A stretch of 64,000 bases of DNA. It comes from Desulfovibrionaceae bacterium. Lineage in GTDB: Bacteria; Desulfobacterota; Desulfovibrionia; Desulfovibrionales; Desulfovibrionaceae. Below are positions 1 through 8,560 of this stretch, piece by piece. The notes under the pieces were generated by a model. The model had not been told where the DNA came from. It saw only the letters and a list, made by a program, of their open reading frames with translations, and did no database searches. The stretch spans positions 1 through 64,000 of the forward strand of contig JACCQO010000015.1 in NCBI GenBank assembly GCA_015709205.1, written 5' to 3'. A program made the translations under genes and the position numbers. Every line of letters begins with the position of its first letter. The stretch's first letter is position 1.

Positions 1-363
1 CGCCTCCCCCCGGGCCCCCCTCCACCCCTCTCCTCCCCCAGAAACTTCCCCTTGGAGGAGAGCTGGGCGGACTGTTGAGCACGCGTGGATGCCGGACGGA
101 GAGTGCGGGCGCGGGACGTTCGGGAAAGGTAGGGAATGGTCCGGGCGCGCCGGGCTGCCGCCGCCTTAGGCGGCGGATGCGCCCTGAGGGAAAGCGGGAA
201 AGAGGGGGAGGAGACGCCGAAACGGAAGCGAGCTGGGACGAGGAAAAGAAAAAAACGCATCCAAAACGCGGCGACCGCATGCGGAGTAGGGCGGGGTTGC
301 TCCTCTGAGGAAAAGGAAAAACGGAGATCGCGTCAAAAAAAGAAAAGAACTATTTGCAATACG
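1..363. other. Left-edge stretch without a credible gene
   Basis: No reading frame here has a convincing start, ribosome site or recognisable product. A perfect 8-bp inverted repeat (158-165 with 169-176, loop TTA) is present but has no T-tract on either strand, so it is only a hairpin. From 180 to 350 the minus strand is pyrimidine rich. In Desulfovibrio relatives ftsH often follows tilS, so the minus-strand neighbour may begin just beyond the edge; that is inference. Confidence 0.5.
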
Positions 364-1512
364 TCACAGGCGGACGAAAACCACCCCGTCGGACTCCACG
401 CGGGCCTCCTTGGGGCCGGGGAACTGGAACACGCGACCCGCCGCACCCCGCGCCCAGGCAGCGTCCAGCCCGCGCAACCCCGCCAGCAGCGCCTGCCCCT
501 CCCCAAGACGCTCTAGACATTGTTTAAAGAGTCGGAGGCGCACGGCCGGGGGCTGGCCCGCCAAAATCGCCTGCGGCACGCGCAGGCTTTTTGTCGAGAC
601 GTTCTCGGAAGATTTTCTAGAGTCACCTTTATCCTGTTCATCTTCCTCGATAATTTCCACACCTGCCCAAAGTCCGGCCAGCACGGCGTCGAAATAGGCC
701 TCGTCCAGCCGCGCCAGGCGCCAGAGGTTGCCCACGGCCTCCAGGAACTGGGGATTCTCCCCCACCATGCGCGGTAAAATGTCCATGCGCACGCGGTTGC
801 GGAAGTAGGCGGGGTCGGAATTGGAAACGTCGCGGGTGTAGGGCAGACCGCAGTCGTCCACAAAGGCCTGGATGGCCGAGCGCGGCGTGGCCAGGAGCGG
901 GCGCACCAGGCCGCGGGAAAGGTCAAGCGCGGGCATGCCGCCCAGGGCGGGCCAGCCTGCCCCGCGCATCAGGCGCATGAGCACGTCCTCGGCCAGGTCG
1001 TCGCGGTTGTGCGCCAGGGCCGTGAGGCAGCCGGGCCCGGCCCACGGCGCGCCGTCGCCGCCGCCAGGGACGTAGCCGGAAACGCCACCTGAAGCGCTGC
1101 TTCGCGCCTCGTCCTGCGCTCGGCGCAGGTCCGCGAAAAAGGCGTAGCGTGCGGAGCGGCCCGTCTCCTCCAGGCCCGCGCCGCGCTCACGCGCCAGGGC
1201 GGCCACGTCCACGCGGGCCATATCCAGGGGAATGTGCAGGGTGCGGCAGACGCTGCGCGCCGAGGCCGCCTCGCTGGCGGATTCGGGCCGCAGGGAGTGG
1301 TCCAGGTGCGCGGCGCGCACGGTGATGCCCAGGCGCGGGGCCAAAAAGCGCAGGGTCAGGAGCAGGGCGGTGGAGTCCACGCCGCCGGAAAAGCCGACCA
1401 CCAGGGTGCGCCCGGCCGTGTCCAGCCCCAGTTCGTCGCGCACGAACTGCTCCACGCCCAAACAGAAACGGGCCGACTCCGGGGACAGGTCCTGCAGGGT
1501 TGCTGGAATCAT
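364..1512 (-). CDS. tilS: tRNA(Ile)-lysidine synthase TilS
   Basis: Ligates lysine to C34 of the CAU-anticodon tRNA-Ile using ATP, so that it reads AUA and is charged with isoleucine. The 382-residue product shows the PP-loop nucleotide motif SGGVDS at residues 42-47, and a downstream LAHNRDDLAEDVLMRL stretch typical of the family. A GTG lies one codon upstream (1515), but the ATG at 1512 is better spaced from GGAGGTG. It is the last gene of the hemA operon. The C-terminal part is less conserved, as usual for TilS. Identification is firm. Confidence 0.93.
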   Translation of the reverse strand: MIPATLQDLSPESARFCLGVEQFVRDELGLDTAGRTLVVGFSGGVDSTALLLTLRFLAPRLGITVRAAHLDHSLRPESASEAASARSVCRTLHIPLDMARVDVAALARERGAGLEETGRSARYAFFADLRRAQDEARSSASGGVSGYVPGGGDGAPWAGPGCLTALAHNRDDLAEDVLMRLMRGAGWPALGGMPALDLSRGLVRPLLATPRSAIQAFVDDCGLPYTRDVSNSDPAYFRNRVRMDILPRMVGENPQFLEAVGNLWRLARLDEAYFDAVLAGLWAGVEIIEEDEQDKGDSRKSSENVSTKSLRVPQAILAGQPPAVRLRLFKQCLERLGEGQALLAGLRGLDAAWARGAAGRVFQFPGPKEARVESDGVVFVRL

Positions 1513-1551
1513 CACGCCACCTCCCCGCGCCCCGGCACGGCGCGGACGGTT

Positions 1552-1887
1552 CTAGACGGGGATATCCAGTTGCTTCAAGGCGTTATCGAGAAAATCAATG
1601 GCGAAGGCGCGCTGTTCGGCCGAGGCGTAGCGGATGCAGGAGCAGCGCAGCTGGTTGCGCGCGCGCACGAGCAGCTCCATGCGCACCCAATCGCCGCCCA
1701 CTTCCACGGCCATGCCGTAGGGGCCGCACCGGGGCAGGTGTTCGAGCTGCTCCGCGTCGAGCAGTTCCTCGGGCACGTGGATCCAGAAGAGCCCCTCCAT
1801 GGACCCGAGCAGCCCCTTCTTTTCCAGGCTGACCGCCAAGCGCTTGACGTCGTCGGAGGCCAGTTCGTCGATCATGTAGGTTCGCAT
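1552..1887 (-). CDS. Small conserved hypothetical protein between hemA and tilS
   Basis: A 111-residue soluble protein beginning MRTYMIDELASDD. A longer in-frame extension exists upstream but overlaps hemA and reads as low-complexity shadow, so the ATG at 1887 is chosen; it lies 7 nt after the hemA stop. No signal peptide or membrane segment is seen. Two cysteines sit together (RCSC) in the second half. I do not recognise the family. Its tight position between hemA and tilS implies co-transcription, but this does not by itself give a function. Confidence 0.75.
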   Translation of the reverse strand: MRTYMIDELASDDVKRLAVSLEKKGLLGSMEGLFWIHVPEELLDAEQLEHLPRCGPYGMAVEVGGDWVRMELLVRARNQLRCSCIRYASAEQRAFAIDFLDNALKQLDIPV

Positions 1888-1894
1888 GCCGTGC

Positions 1895-3430
1895 TCACTT
1901 CGCGTCTTCGGCGCGCCCGCCCGTACAGAACGGGCCGCCGGAATTCTTCGGTTCCGCGCCCGGATCGAGATCGCCCCCCCCAGCCAGGTCTCCGTCCAGG
2001 CCCCCGTCCAGGTCCATATCCAGCTCCTCGCCCGGGCCACATGCACCATCGCTCCCCGCGCCCTCGGCGTCTTCCGCGCCGATGCCGCGCCGGGCGGCGT
2101 GGGCGTCGGGCGGCACCTCGTCGCCGTCCAGGTTGAACATCCGCCGGGTCACGTCGATGTAGCGCCGGGTGGAGGCTTCCTCGCGCGCACGGCGCTTCAG
2201 GAAGCAGATGGGCTCGTGAAAGATCTTCCGCGCCGCGGCGCGGACCATGGTCTGCAGGGCCTCGCGCGTCTCGTCGTCCACGTTCCCCAACCGTTTCAGC
2301 GTCTTGGCCAGCTCGCGGTCCGCGATCTCCTCGCCCGTGCGCAGCAGGTCCACGATGGTCGGCTGCAGGTCCAGGGACTTGAGCCAGTGCCCGAAGGCGC
2401 GCGTCTCCGAGTCCACGATGGCCTCGGCGCGCGCGGCCTCCTCGCGCCGCTGGGCCAGGTTCTCCTCCACGACCTCCTTCAGGTCGTCGATGTCGTAGAG
2501 GTAGACGTTGTCCAGGCCGTTGACGTCCGGGTCGATGTCGCGCGGCACGGCGATGTCGATGAAGAACATGGGCCGGTTCTTGCGCCGCTTGAGCACGTCC
2601 TTGACGTCCCGGGCGCGGATCACGGCGCTGGGCGAGCCCGTGGAGCTGATCACGATGTCCACGTCCACCAGCCGCCGCGGGAACTCCTCGAAGACGATGG
2701 GCTCGCCCCGGAACTGGCGGGCCAGTTCCTCGGCGCGCGCAAAGGTGCGGTTGGCCACGTAGACCTTGTCGATGCCCGCGTTGACCAAATGCAGGGCGGC
2801 CAGCTCGGCCATTTCGCCCGCGCCCACGAGCATGGCGCTGTAGCCGCCCATGTCGCCGAAGATGCGCTTGGCCAGCTCCACGGCCGCGTAGCTGATGGAC
2901 ACGGCGCTGGAGGCCACGGCGGTCTCGGTGCGCACGCGCTTGGCCACGGAAAAGGCCTTGTGCAGCAGCCGGTTGAGGATCACGCGCGTGGAGCCGTGCG
3001 CCGTGGCCTTGCGGTAGGCGGTCTTGAGCTGGCCCAGGATCTGGGGTTCGCCCAGGACCATGGAATCCAGGCTGGAGGCCACCTTGAAGAGGTGGTTCAC
3101 GGCGTCCAGGCCGCTGTAGGCGTAGACGTAGGGCCGAATGTCGGCCACGGACTCGCCGCGCGCCGCGGCCCAGAGCTCGAGCACGCGCCGCGCGGTGGGC
3201 GATTCGGCGGCGTCGGCATGCTCCGCGCCCCCGCCGGAATCGAGGTCCGGGCCCACGGCCACCAGCTCCACGCGGTTGCAGGTGGACAGGACCATGATCT
3301 CCGTGAGCGCGTCGTCCAGCGGAAACAGGCCCGCCTCCAGCGGATCGCAGTCCGTGAGCGCGAATTTCTCGCGGATTTCCACACCCGCGGTGCGGTGGTT
3401 GAGGCCGAGAAGGTGGACGGTCTGGTTCAT
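1895..3430 (-). CDS. hemA: Glutamyl-tRNA reductase
   Basis: Reduces glutamyl-tRNA(Glu) to glutamate-1-semialdehyde with NADPH, the first committed step of C5 tetrapyrrole synthesis. The N-terminal catalytic domain carries the nucleophile Cys51 in STCNRVEL; the NADP domain has VGAGEMAELAA and the sequence ends in a dimerisation region. At 511 residues it is longer than the usual ~420. The extra ~75 residues form an acidic Gly/Asp-rich tail (LDMDLDGGLDGDL) of low complexity. The start overlaps the stop of the CcsA-like gene by 4 nt (ATGA), implying coupled translation with the upstream haem gene. Confidence 0.95.
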   Translation of the reverse strand: MNQTVHLLGLNHRTAGVEIREKFALTDCDPLEAGLFPLDDALTEIMVLSTCNRVELVAVGPDLDSGGGAEHADAAESPTARRVLELWAAARGESVADIRPYVYAYSGLDAVNHLFKVASSLDSMVLGEPQILGQLKTAYRKATAHGSTRVILNRLLHKAFSVAKRVRTETAVASSAVSISYAAVELAKRIFGDMGGYSAMLVGAGEMAELAALHLVNAGIDKVYVANRTFARAEELARQFRGEPIVFEEFPRRLVDVDIVISSTGSPSAVIRARDVKDVLKRRKNRPMFFIDIAVPRDIDPDVNGLDNVYLYDIDDLKEVVEENLAQRREEAARAEAIVDSETRAFGHWLKSLDLQPTIVDLLRTGEEIADRELAKTLKRLGNVDDETREALQTMVRAAARKIFHEPICFLKRRAREEASTRRYIDVTRRMFNLDGDEVPPDAHAARRGIGAEDAEGAGSDGACGPGEELDMDLDGGLDGDLAGGGDLDPGAEPKNSGGPFCTGGRAEDAK

Positions 3431-4260
3431 GCGCTGTGCGTAAAGCTGTGGTGCGTGGGGACGAAGATGTTGATGACCACCAGGGACAGGAGGATGAAGA
3501 CGAAAATCCACACGGCGAGCCGCGCGGGCTTGCGTCCCTTCCAGCCCAGGGCCAGCCGCTGGTGGAACAGGAAGGCGAACACGAACCAGATGACGAGGGC
3601 CACGACCTCCTTGGGGTCCCAGGAAAGCACGCGGCCCCAGGTGAGCTTGGCCCAGACGAAGCCGGAGATCAGCCCCAGGGTGTAGAGCGGGAAGCCCGAG
3701 ACCACGGCCACGTGGTTGACGCGGTCGAAGGTCGAGAGCGCGGGCAGGTCCTTGCGGAATCCCGTGAGCTTTTCCTTGCCCTTGATCTTGCGGTTGAGGT
3801 GCAGGAAGAGCATGCCCGCGCCGGCGGCGATGGCCATGAGCCCGAAGCAGGCGAAGAGCGAGCCGATGTGCAGGCCGAGGAAGAGACCGACCAGGGCCTT
3901 GGGCATCTCGGCCTGGCGCGCCGCGGTCATGGACAGGGACCAGACGAACGCGGCCAGGGCCAGGGGCGGAGCCACGATGGAGATGAACGGCAGCCTGAAC
4001 CGCCAGAGAAGCATGAAATAGACGGCCAGGAGGCACCAGGAGAGCATCTGCAGGCTCAGGCCCGGGGCCAGCTCCGGCAGCGGACCGCCGCCCAGGGCGG
4101 CGACGAGCAGCAGCGTGTGCGCCGCGAACCCGGCCCCGTTGGCCCAGAGCCCGGTCTTGAGCAGCCCGTTGCGCCGCCCCAGGAACCCGGCCACGCCGGT
4201 GGCCGTGCCCAGGAGGTAGAGCGCGATCACGCAAAAGCGCAGGAGGTCAACAAATGCCAT
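3427..4260 (-). CDS. CcsA/HemX-like cytochrome c assembly membrane protein
   Basis: A 277-residue polytopic membrane protein with about eight hydrophobic helices, starting MAFVDLLRFCVIAL. The WGRVLSWDPKE segment is the tryptophan-rich haem-handling motif of the CcmC/CcsA family, which moves haem across the inner membrane for cytochrome c maturation. The start is set at 4260 because the longer frame upstream overlaps the preceding gene and reads as shadow. It overlaps that gene by 14 nt and hemA by 4 nt. The siroheme-CcsA-hemA order fits a tetrapyrrole operon. Whether it exports haem or, like HemX, tunes HemA levels cannot be told from sequence. Confidence 0.88.
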   Translation of the reverse strand: MAFVDLLRFCVIALYLLGTATGVAGFLGRRNGLLKTGLWANGAGFAAHTLLLVAALGGGPLPELAPGLSLQMLSWCLLAVYFMLLWRFRLPFISIVAPPLALAAFVWSLSMTAARQAEMPKALVGLFLGLHIGSLFACFGLMAIAAGAGMLFLHLNRKIKGKEKLTGFRKDLPALSTFDRVNHVAVVSGFPLYTLGLISGFVWAKLTWGRVLSWDPKEVVALVIWFVFAFLFHQRLALGWKGRKPARLAVWIFVFILLSLVVINIFVPTHHSFTHSA

Positions 4261-4978
4261 CGAGCAGGTCTCCGATGCGCGGGTGCAGTTCGCCGGGCAG
4301 CAGGCCCAGAACGATGCCCCGCGCGGCTGCGGCGTCGCCCCGCGCCAGGGCGTCCGCCAGCTCAGAATCCACGAGCGCCCGGAACAGGGCGGCATTCTCG
4401 GACGAGGGGCGGCCCAGGGCCAGCGCCAGCGGCCGCAACCGCCCCATGAAGGCGATCAGGCCCGTATAGCGTGAACCGAAATGGGCCTGCAAGTCCCGCC
4501 GGATGCGCCGCGCGAGCGCCGGGGACGCGCCGTGGGTGGACACGCACACGGTCAACCCGTCGGCATTGAGGTGCGCGGGCACGATGAAGTCGCCCGCGTC
4601 GGGATCGTCCACCACGTTGCAGAGCACCCCGCGCGCCGCGCACAGGGCCGCGATGCGCGCGTTTTCCTCCTCGTCGGCCGTGGCCGCCACGGCCAGGAAG
4701 CGGCCGTCCAGGTCGCCGGGAACAAAGCCGCGCGCGACGCAGCGCAGGCCGGGGTGGCGCGCGGCCAGTTCGGCCAGTTCCGGCGGCAGGGCCGGGGCGC
4801 CGACGGCGGCCGGTGCGCCGTCCGGAGCGGGGACCGGGTCCAGGCCCGGATCCAGGCCCAGCACCTCGGCCGGGCCGCATTCCAGGAGCGTGGCCAGCTT
4901 GCGCAACCCCACGGAACCGAGGCCGCAGACCAGGCACCGCTTGCCCGTGAGGTCCAGAAACGCGGGGTAGTAGCGCAT
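4247..4978 (-). CDS. Precorrin-2 dehydrogenase / sirohydrochlorin ferrochelatase family
   Basis: Matches the Met8p/CysG N-terminal type: a Rossmann start (GLGSVGLRKLATLL) and the motif VVDDPDAGDFIVPAH followed by STHGASPALARRIR. It would oxidise precorrin-2 to sirohydrochlorin with NAD and may insert iron, giving siroheme for sulfite reductase, or the precursor for the alternative haem pathway of sulfate reducers. It has 243 residues and no methyltransferase domain. It is first in the minus-strand operon. An insertion rich in Pro, Gly and Ala follows the Rossmann motif. Confidence 0.87.
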   Translation of the reverse strand: MRYYPAFLDLTGKRCLVCGLGSVGLRKLATLLECGPAEVLGLDPGLDPVPAPDGAPAAVGAPALPPELAELAARHPGLRCVARGFVPGDLDGRFLAVAATADEEENARIAALCAARGVLCNVVDDPDAGDFIVPAHLNADGLTVCVSTHGASPALARRIRRDLQAHFGSRYTGLIAFMGRLRPLALALGRPSSENAALFRALVDSELADALARGDAAAARGIVLGLLPGELHPRIGDLLDGIC

Positions 4979-5227
4979 CGGCGCACACTACACCGGGCCG
5001 GGGCGCGTGTAAAACCATGATCCGCCGCCCCGGCCCGCACCCGCGTCGGGGCGGGCCGGGGCCCGGAAGGGAAAAGGGAAGGGGGCGGGGAACGGACCGG
5101 GAGGGAACACGCGTCCGGACGCGCCGACACGACCCGGTGGCATGACCGGCCGTCCCGGACATGGTCCATCCCGCGCGCCGTCTTGCCGCCTTTCGGCGAA
5201 TGGGCTACCTTCGGCGCGATGCAAAAG

Positions 5228-5258
5228 ACCCCGGAACGGTAAAACACCCCGGAACGGT
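5228..5258 (+). repeat. Short direct repeat before the GT9 gene
   Basis: The 12-mer CCCCGGAACGGT occurs twice, 18 bp apart, just upstream of the ATG at 5275. It contains no obvious ribosome site. It may be a protein-binding pair or chance. Confidence 0.3.
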
Positions 5259-5274
5259 TCACGGAATCCCGCGC

Positions 5275-6657
5275 ATGCGCCGCCACCTCGTCATCCAGCT
5301 CGCCCGCTTCGGCGACCTCCTGCAGACCAAGCGCCTGATCCGCTCCCTGCAGCGCGACGGCGAGGTGCACCTGTGCCTGGACGTCTCCCTGGCCCCGCTG
5401 GCGGCCCTCGTCTATCCGGACGTCATCCTGCACCCGGTGCGCGCCCACGGCGCGCCGTCCGCCGAAATCCCCGCCCTGGCCGCGCGGAACCGCGCAGCCT
5501 GCGAGGAACTGGCCGCCCTGGACGCGGACGCGGTCTACAATCTCAATCATTCGGGCCTGAACCTGGCCCTGTCCACGCTCTTCGACCCGGATTGCATGCG
5601 CGGGCACTGGCTGGACGGGGGCCAGACGCACCGCGACCAATGGACCGACCTGGCCTTCCGCTGGGTGCGCGTCCGGCGCGAGAGCCCCATGAACCTCATG
5701 GATTTCTGGGGACTGCTCGCGGACGAACCCGTGGGCGGCGGCGAGGTCAACCCCATCGCGCGGCCCAAGGGCGGCGGGATCGGCGTGGTCCTGGCCGGGC
5801 GCAACGCGCGCCGCTCCCTGCCGCCGGACGCGCTCGCGGCCTGCATCCACGCGGCCGCGACCGGCATGCGGCGCGGCGCGGGCTTCGGCGAGAAGATCCT
5901 CCTGCTGGGCACCACGGCCGAACACCCCCAGGCGCGCGCGCTGCTCGGGGCCCTGCCGCCCGCCCTGGCGGCCATGACCACGGACCTCACGGGCCGCACG
6001 GGCTGGGCCGACCTCCTGGAAACGCTCGCCCCCCTGGACACGGTGCTGACCCCGGACACGGGCACCATGCACCTGGCCGCGCACCTGGGCGCGCCGGTGC
6101 AGGGGCTGTTCCTGTCCTCGGCCTGGGCCTGGGAGACCGGCCCCTACGGCCTCGGCCACCGCGTCTGGCAGGCCGAGCGCGACTGCGCGCCGTGCCTGGA
6201 ATCCGCGCCGTGCCCCTTTGACGTGGCCTGCCTGGAGGCGTTCAGGACCAAGGAATTCCTGAAATTTCTCTCGGCCCGCTTCGACCCGCAGTTCCCGCCC
6301 GGCATGATGGGCCTGGCCACGAACCTCGACCGGCTGGGCGTGGTCTACGTGCCCGTGTTCGGCCACGATCCTTTTGCCGCGCGGCGCAACGGGCTGCGCG
6401 CGCTGGCCGCCGAATACCTGGGCCTGGGCGACGCCGGGGCGCGCGCCACCGAGATCGCGGCCGCGCTCTATCAGGAACGCGACTGGATGATCGAGGAGCG
6501 GCGGCCCGCGCGGCTCCTGCCCGCCCTGGGCAGGGGAGCGCGCCGCGCCGCGCCCGCGTCCGATGCGGCCCCGAAATCAGGCCCAGATTCGGGCCCGACC
6601 GGGCCCGACTCGCCCCCCGCGCCCCCCGACACCGACCAGCCAAAGGACTCCGCATGA
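5275..6657 (+). CDS. Glycosyltransferase family 9 (heptosyltransferase-like)
   Basis: A 460-residue protein opening RRHLVIQLARFGDLLQTKR, the typical start of ADP-heptose:LPS heptosyltransferase relatives, and containing the donor-site region LTPDTGTMHLAAHLGAPV. Such enzymes add sugars to LPS core or other glycans at the cytoplasmic face. The ATG at 5275 was chosen because homology begins there; upstream in-frame ATGs encode unrelated sequence. The last ~40 residues are Pro/Gly/Asp rich and probably disordered. It overlaps the next glycosyltransferase by 4 nt (ATGA), so the two act in one pathway. The acceptor is unknown. Confidence 0.85.
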   Translation: MRRHLVIQLARFGDLLQTKRLIRSLQRDGEVHLCLDVSLAPLAALVYPDVILHPVRAHGAPSAEIPALAARNRAACEELAALDADAVYNLNHSGLNLALSTLFDPDCMRGHWLDGGQTHRDQWTDLAFRWVRVRRESPMNLMDFWGLLADEPVGGGEVNPIARPKGGGIGVVLAGRNARRSLPPDALAACIHAAATGMRRGAGFGEKILLLGTTAEHPQARALLGALPPALAAMTTDLTGRTGWADLLETLAPLDTVLTPDTGTMHLAAHLGAPVQGLFLSSAWAWETGPYGLGHRVWQAERDCAPCLESAPCPFDVACLEAFRTKEFLKFLSARFDPQFPPGMMGLATNLDRLGVVYVPVFGHDPFAARRNGLRALAAEYLGLGDAGARATEIAAALYQERDWMIEERRPARLLPALGRGARRAAPASDAAPKSGPDSGPTGPDSPPAPPDTDQPKDSA

Positions 6658-7922
6658 CTCCCGTCCGCGTGCTCGTGGTCCTGCCGCTCTATGGCGGCTC
6701 CCTGCCCATCGGCCGCTACTGCTCCACGGCCCTGGCCGACCTGGGCCACACCGTGGAGGTCTTCGAGGGCCCCGCGTTCCACGGCGCGTTCACGGCGCTC
6801 AAGGACCTGCGCGCCCCGCGCGACCGGGTGGACTACCTGGAGAACGGCTTTCTGCAGGTCGTGTCCCAGGCCGTGCTGGCCAAGGTGGAGTCCTTCCGGC
6901 CGGACCTGGTGCTGGCCCTGGCCCAGGCCCCGCTCACGCGCCAGGCCCTCAAGCGCCTGCGCCGCGACGGCGTGGCCACGGCCATGTGGTTCGTGGAGGA
7001 CCGGCAGCTCTTCACCTACTGGCGCGCCTTTGCCCCGCACTACGACTTCTTCGCCGTGATCCAGCGCGACCCCTTCCTGGGCGAACTGGCGGCCGCGGGC
7101 GTGGAGCACGCGCTCTACCTGCCGCTCGCGGCCCTGCCGTCCTTCCACAGGCCCCTGGAGCTGACCCCGGTGGAGCGGCGCAGGTTCGGCTCGGACGTGT
7201 CCTTCCTGGGCGCGGGCTACGCCAACCGCCGCGCGGCCTTCAAGCGGCTCTTGAAGTACGACTTCAGGATCTGGGGCAGCGACTGGGACGGGGACCACGC
7301 CCTGGAAGGGCGCGTGCAGTTGGGCGGGGCGCGCGTGAGCCCGGAGGACGCGGTGAAGATCTACAACGCCACCACCGTGAACCTCAACCTGCACTCCAGC
7401 GTGCAGTCGCGCGACCTGGTGCCGGGCGGCGACTTCGTCAACCCGCGCACCTTCGAGCTCGCGGCCTGCGGCGCGTTCCAGCTCGTGGACCGGCGCGCGC
7501 TGCTGCCCATGCATTTCGACGCCCACGAGCTGGCCACCTTCGGATCCATGGACGAGCTGGAGACGGCCCTGGACTACTATCTGGACGAGCCCGAGGCGCG
7601 GCGCGAGATGGCCGAGGCCGCGCGCGCGCGCGTGCTGCGCGAGCACACCTACCAGGCGCGCATGGAGACGCTGCTGGCCTTCGTGGCCGAGCGCAGGCCG
7701 GGCTGGCCCGCGCCGCGCGAGGCCGGGCCGCCGCTGCCCGAGGATTTTCCCGAAGACCTCAAGCAGGGATTGAAGCGGCTCATGGAGGAGCTCAAGCTCC
7801 CGCCGGACGCGCCCTTCGAGGACGTGATCTGGACCCTGCGCCAACGCGAGCAGCCCCTTTCCGGGCTTGAGGCCTCGCTCCTGTTCCTGGACGAATGGCG
7901 CAAGCAGTACGCGCGCAAGTAG
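6654..7922 (+). CDS. CgeB-type glycosyltransferase
   Basis: A 422-residue protein with an N-terminal Rossmann-like start (VRVLVVLPLYGG) and a second half holding SFLGAGYANRRAAF, an NLNLHSS segment and RTFELAACGAFQLVD, the pattern of CgeB/group-1-like transferases common beside flagellin and surface-glycan genes in Desulfovibrio. It presumably transfers a nucleotide-activated sugar; substrate unknown. No signal peptide or membrane helix is visible. Its start overlaps the GT9 stop, so the two are translationally coupled. Confidence 0.8.
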   Translation: MTPVRVLVVLPLYGGSLPIGRYCSTALADLGHTVEVFEGPAFHGAFTALKDLRAPRDRVDYLENGFLQVVSQAVLAKVESFRPDLVLALAQAPLTRQALKRLRRDGVATAMWFVEDRQLFTYWRAFAPHYDFFAVIQRDPFLGELAAAGVEHALYLPLAALPSFHRPLELTPVERRRFGSDVSFLGAGYANRRAAFKRLLKYDFRIWGSDWDGDHALEGRVQLGGARVSPEDAVKIYNATTVNLNLHSSVQSRDLVPGGDFVNPRTFELAACGAFQLVDRRALLPMHFDAHELATFGSMDELETALDYYLDEPEARREMAEAARARVLREHTYQARMETLLAFVAERRPGWPAPREAGPPLPEDFPEDLKQGLKRLMEELKLPPDAPFEDVIWTLRQREQPLSGLEASLLFLDEWRKQYARK

Positions 7923-8017
7923 CCCGGCCGCTGGCGCAACGGCGCGCAACGCGCTATGAGGGTTGAAGCATTCCTTTCAACCTCTATTTCCCGCGGCGGG
8001 ATCGAGGACGTCGCCCC

Positions 8018-8428
8018 ATGGATCTCTTCAAGGAACCCAAGCCCATAGAGGCGCCCACCAGCTGCGCCGAAACCGCGGGCACCGCGGCTGCCGGCAACGT
8101 GATCGCGGCCAGCGAGTCCACGCTGATCAGCGAGGCCCAGCTCGTGCTCGCGGAAAAACGCACGACCCTGGCCTCCATGCGCACGGGCATCGCCATCGTG
8201 GCCCTGCCCATGTCCATCATCGGCCTGCTCGTGGCCACGTCCAAGTACTACGACGCTGCAAGCACCGGGCACATGCTCATCCCGCTCCTGCTGGTCTGCG
8301 CGGGGCTGATCGCCATCGGCGGCTACCTCATCGTGCAGTCCCTGCTGAGCACGCGGCGGCTGGACAGGCGGCTGCTGGAGCTCAAGAAGATGCACCCGAG
8401 GCTGGGCCAGCTCATCGACCGGACCTGA
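8018..8428 (+). CDS. DUF202-type small membrane protein
   Basis: A 136-residue protein with a soluble ~45-residue lead, then LAEKRTTLASMRTGIAIVAL, the signature region of DUF202 (YidH-like) proteins, and two membrane helices (about residues 55-75 and 88-110) with a basic C-terminus. Function in the family is not established. It stands 95 bp after the glycosyltransferase pair and ends before a strong terminator. Confidence 0.75.
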   Translation: MDLFKEPKPIEAPTSCAETAGTAAAGNVIAASESTLISEAQLVLAEKRTTLASMRTGIAIVALPMSIIGLLVATSKYYDAASTGHMLIPLLLVCAGLIAIGGYLIVQSLLSTRRLDRRLLELKKMHPRLGQLIDRT

Positions 8429-8505
8429 GCCGGGTAGGGCCGAGCCCGATCGAAGCCTGCGCCCAATCGCGCGAACCCACCAGAATCCCTCCAGAATTCC
8501 AAAGA

Positions 8506-8534
8506 AAAAGCCCCCTCCGAAGAGGGGGCTTTCG
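8506..8534. terminator. Bidirectional rho-independent terminator
   Basis: Stem AGCCCCCTC/GAGGGGGCT around CGAA, with A-tract on one side and TTT on the other. It lies between the convergent DUF202 gene and the HesB-like gene. Confidence 0.85.
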
Positions 8535-8560
8535 ACGTCGGTCCGGACGAGGCGGAATGC

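Noticed and set aside
1886-3685. 599-codon plus-strand frame opposite hemA
   Set aside because: Antisense shadow; low-complexity His/Val/Asp composition.
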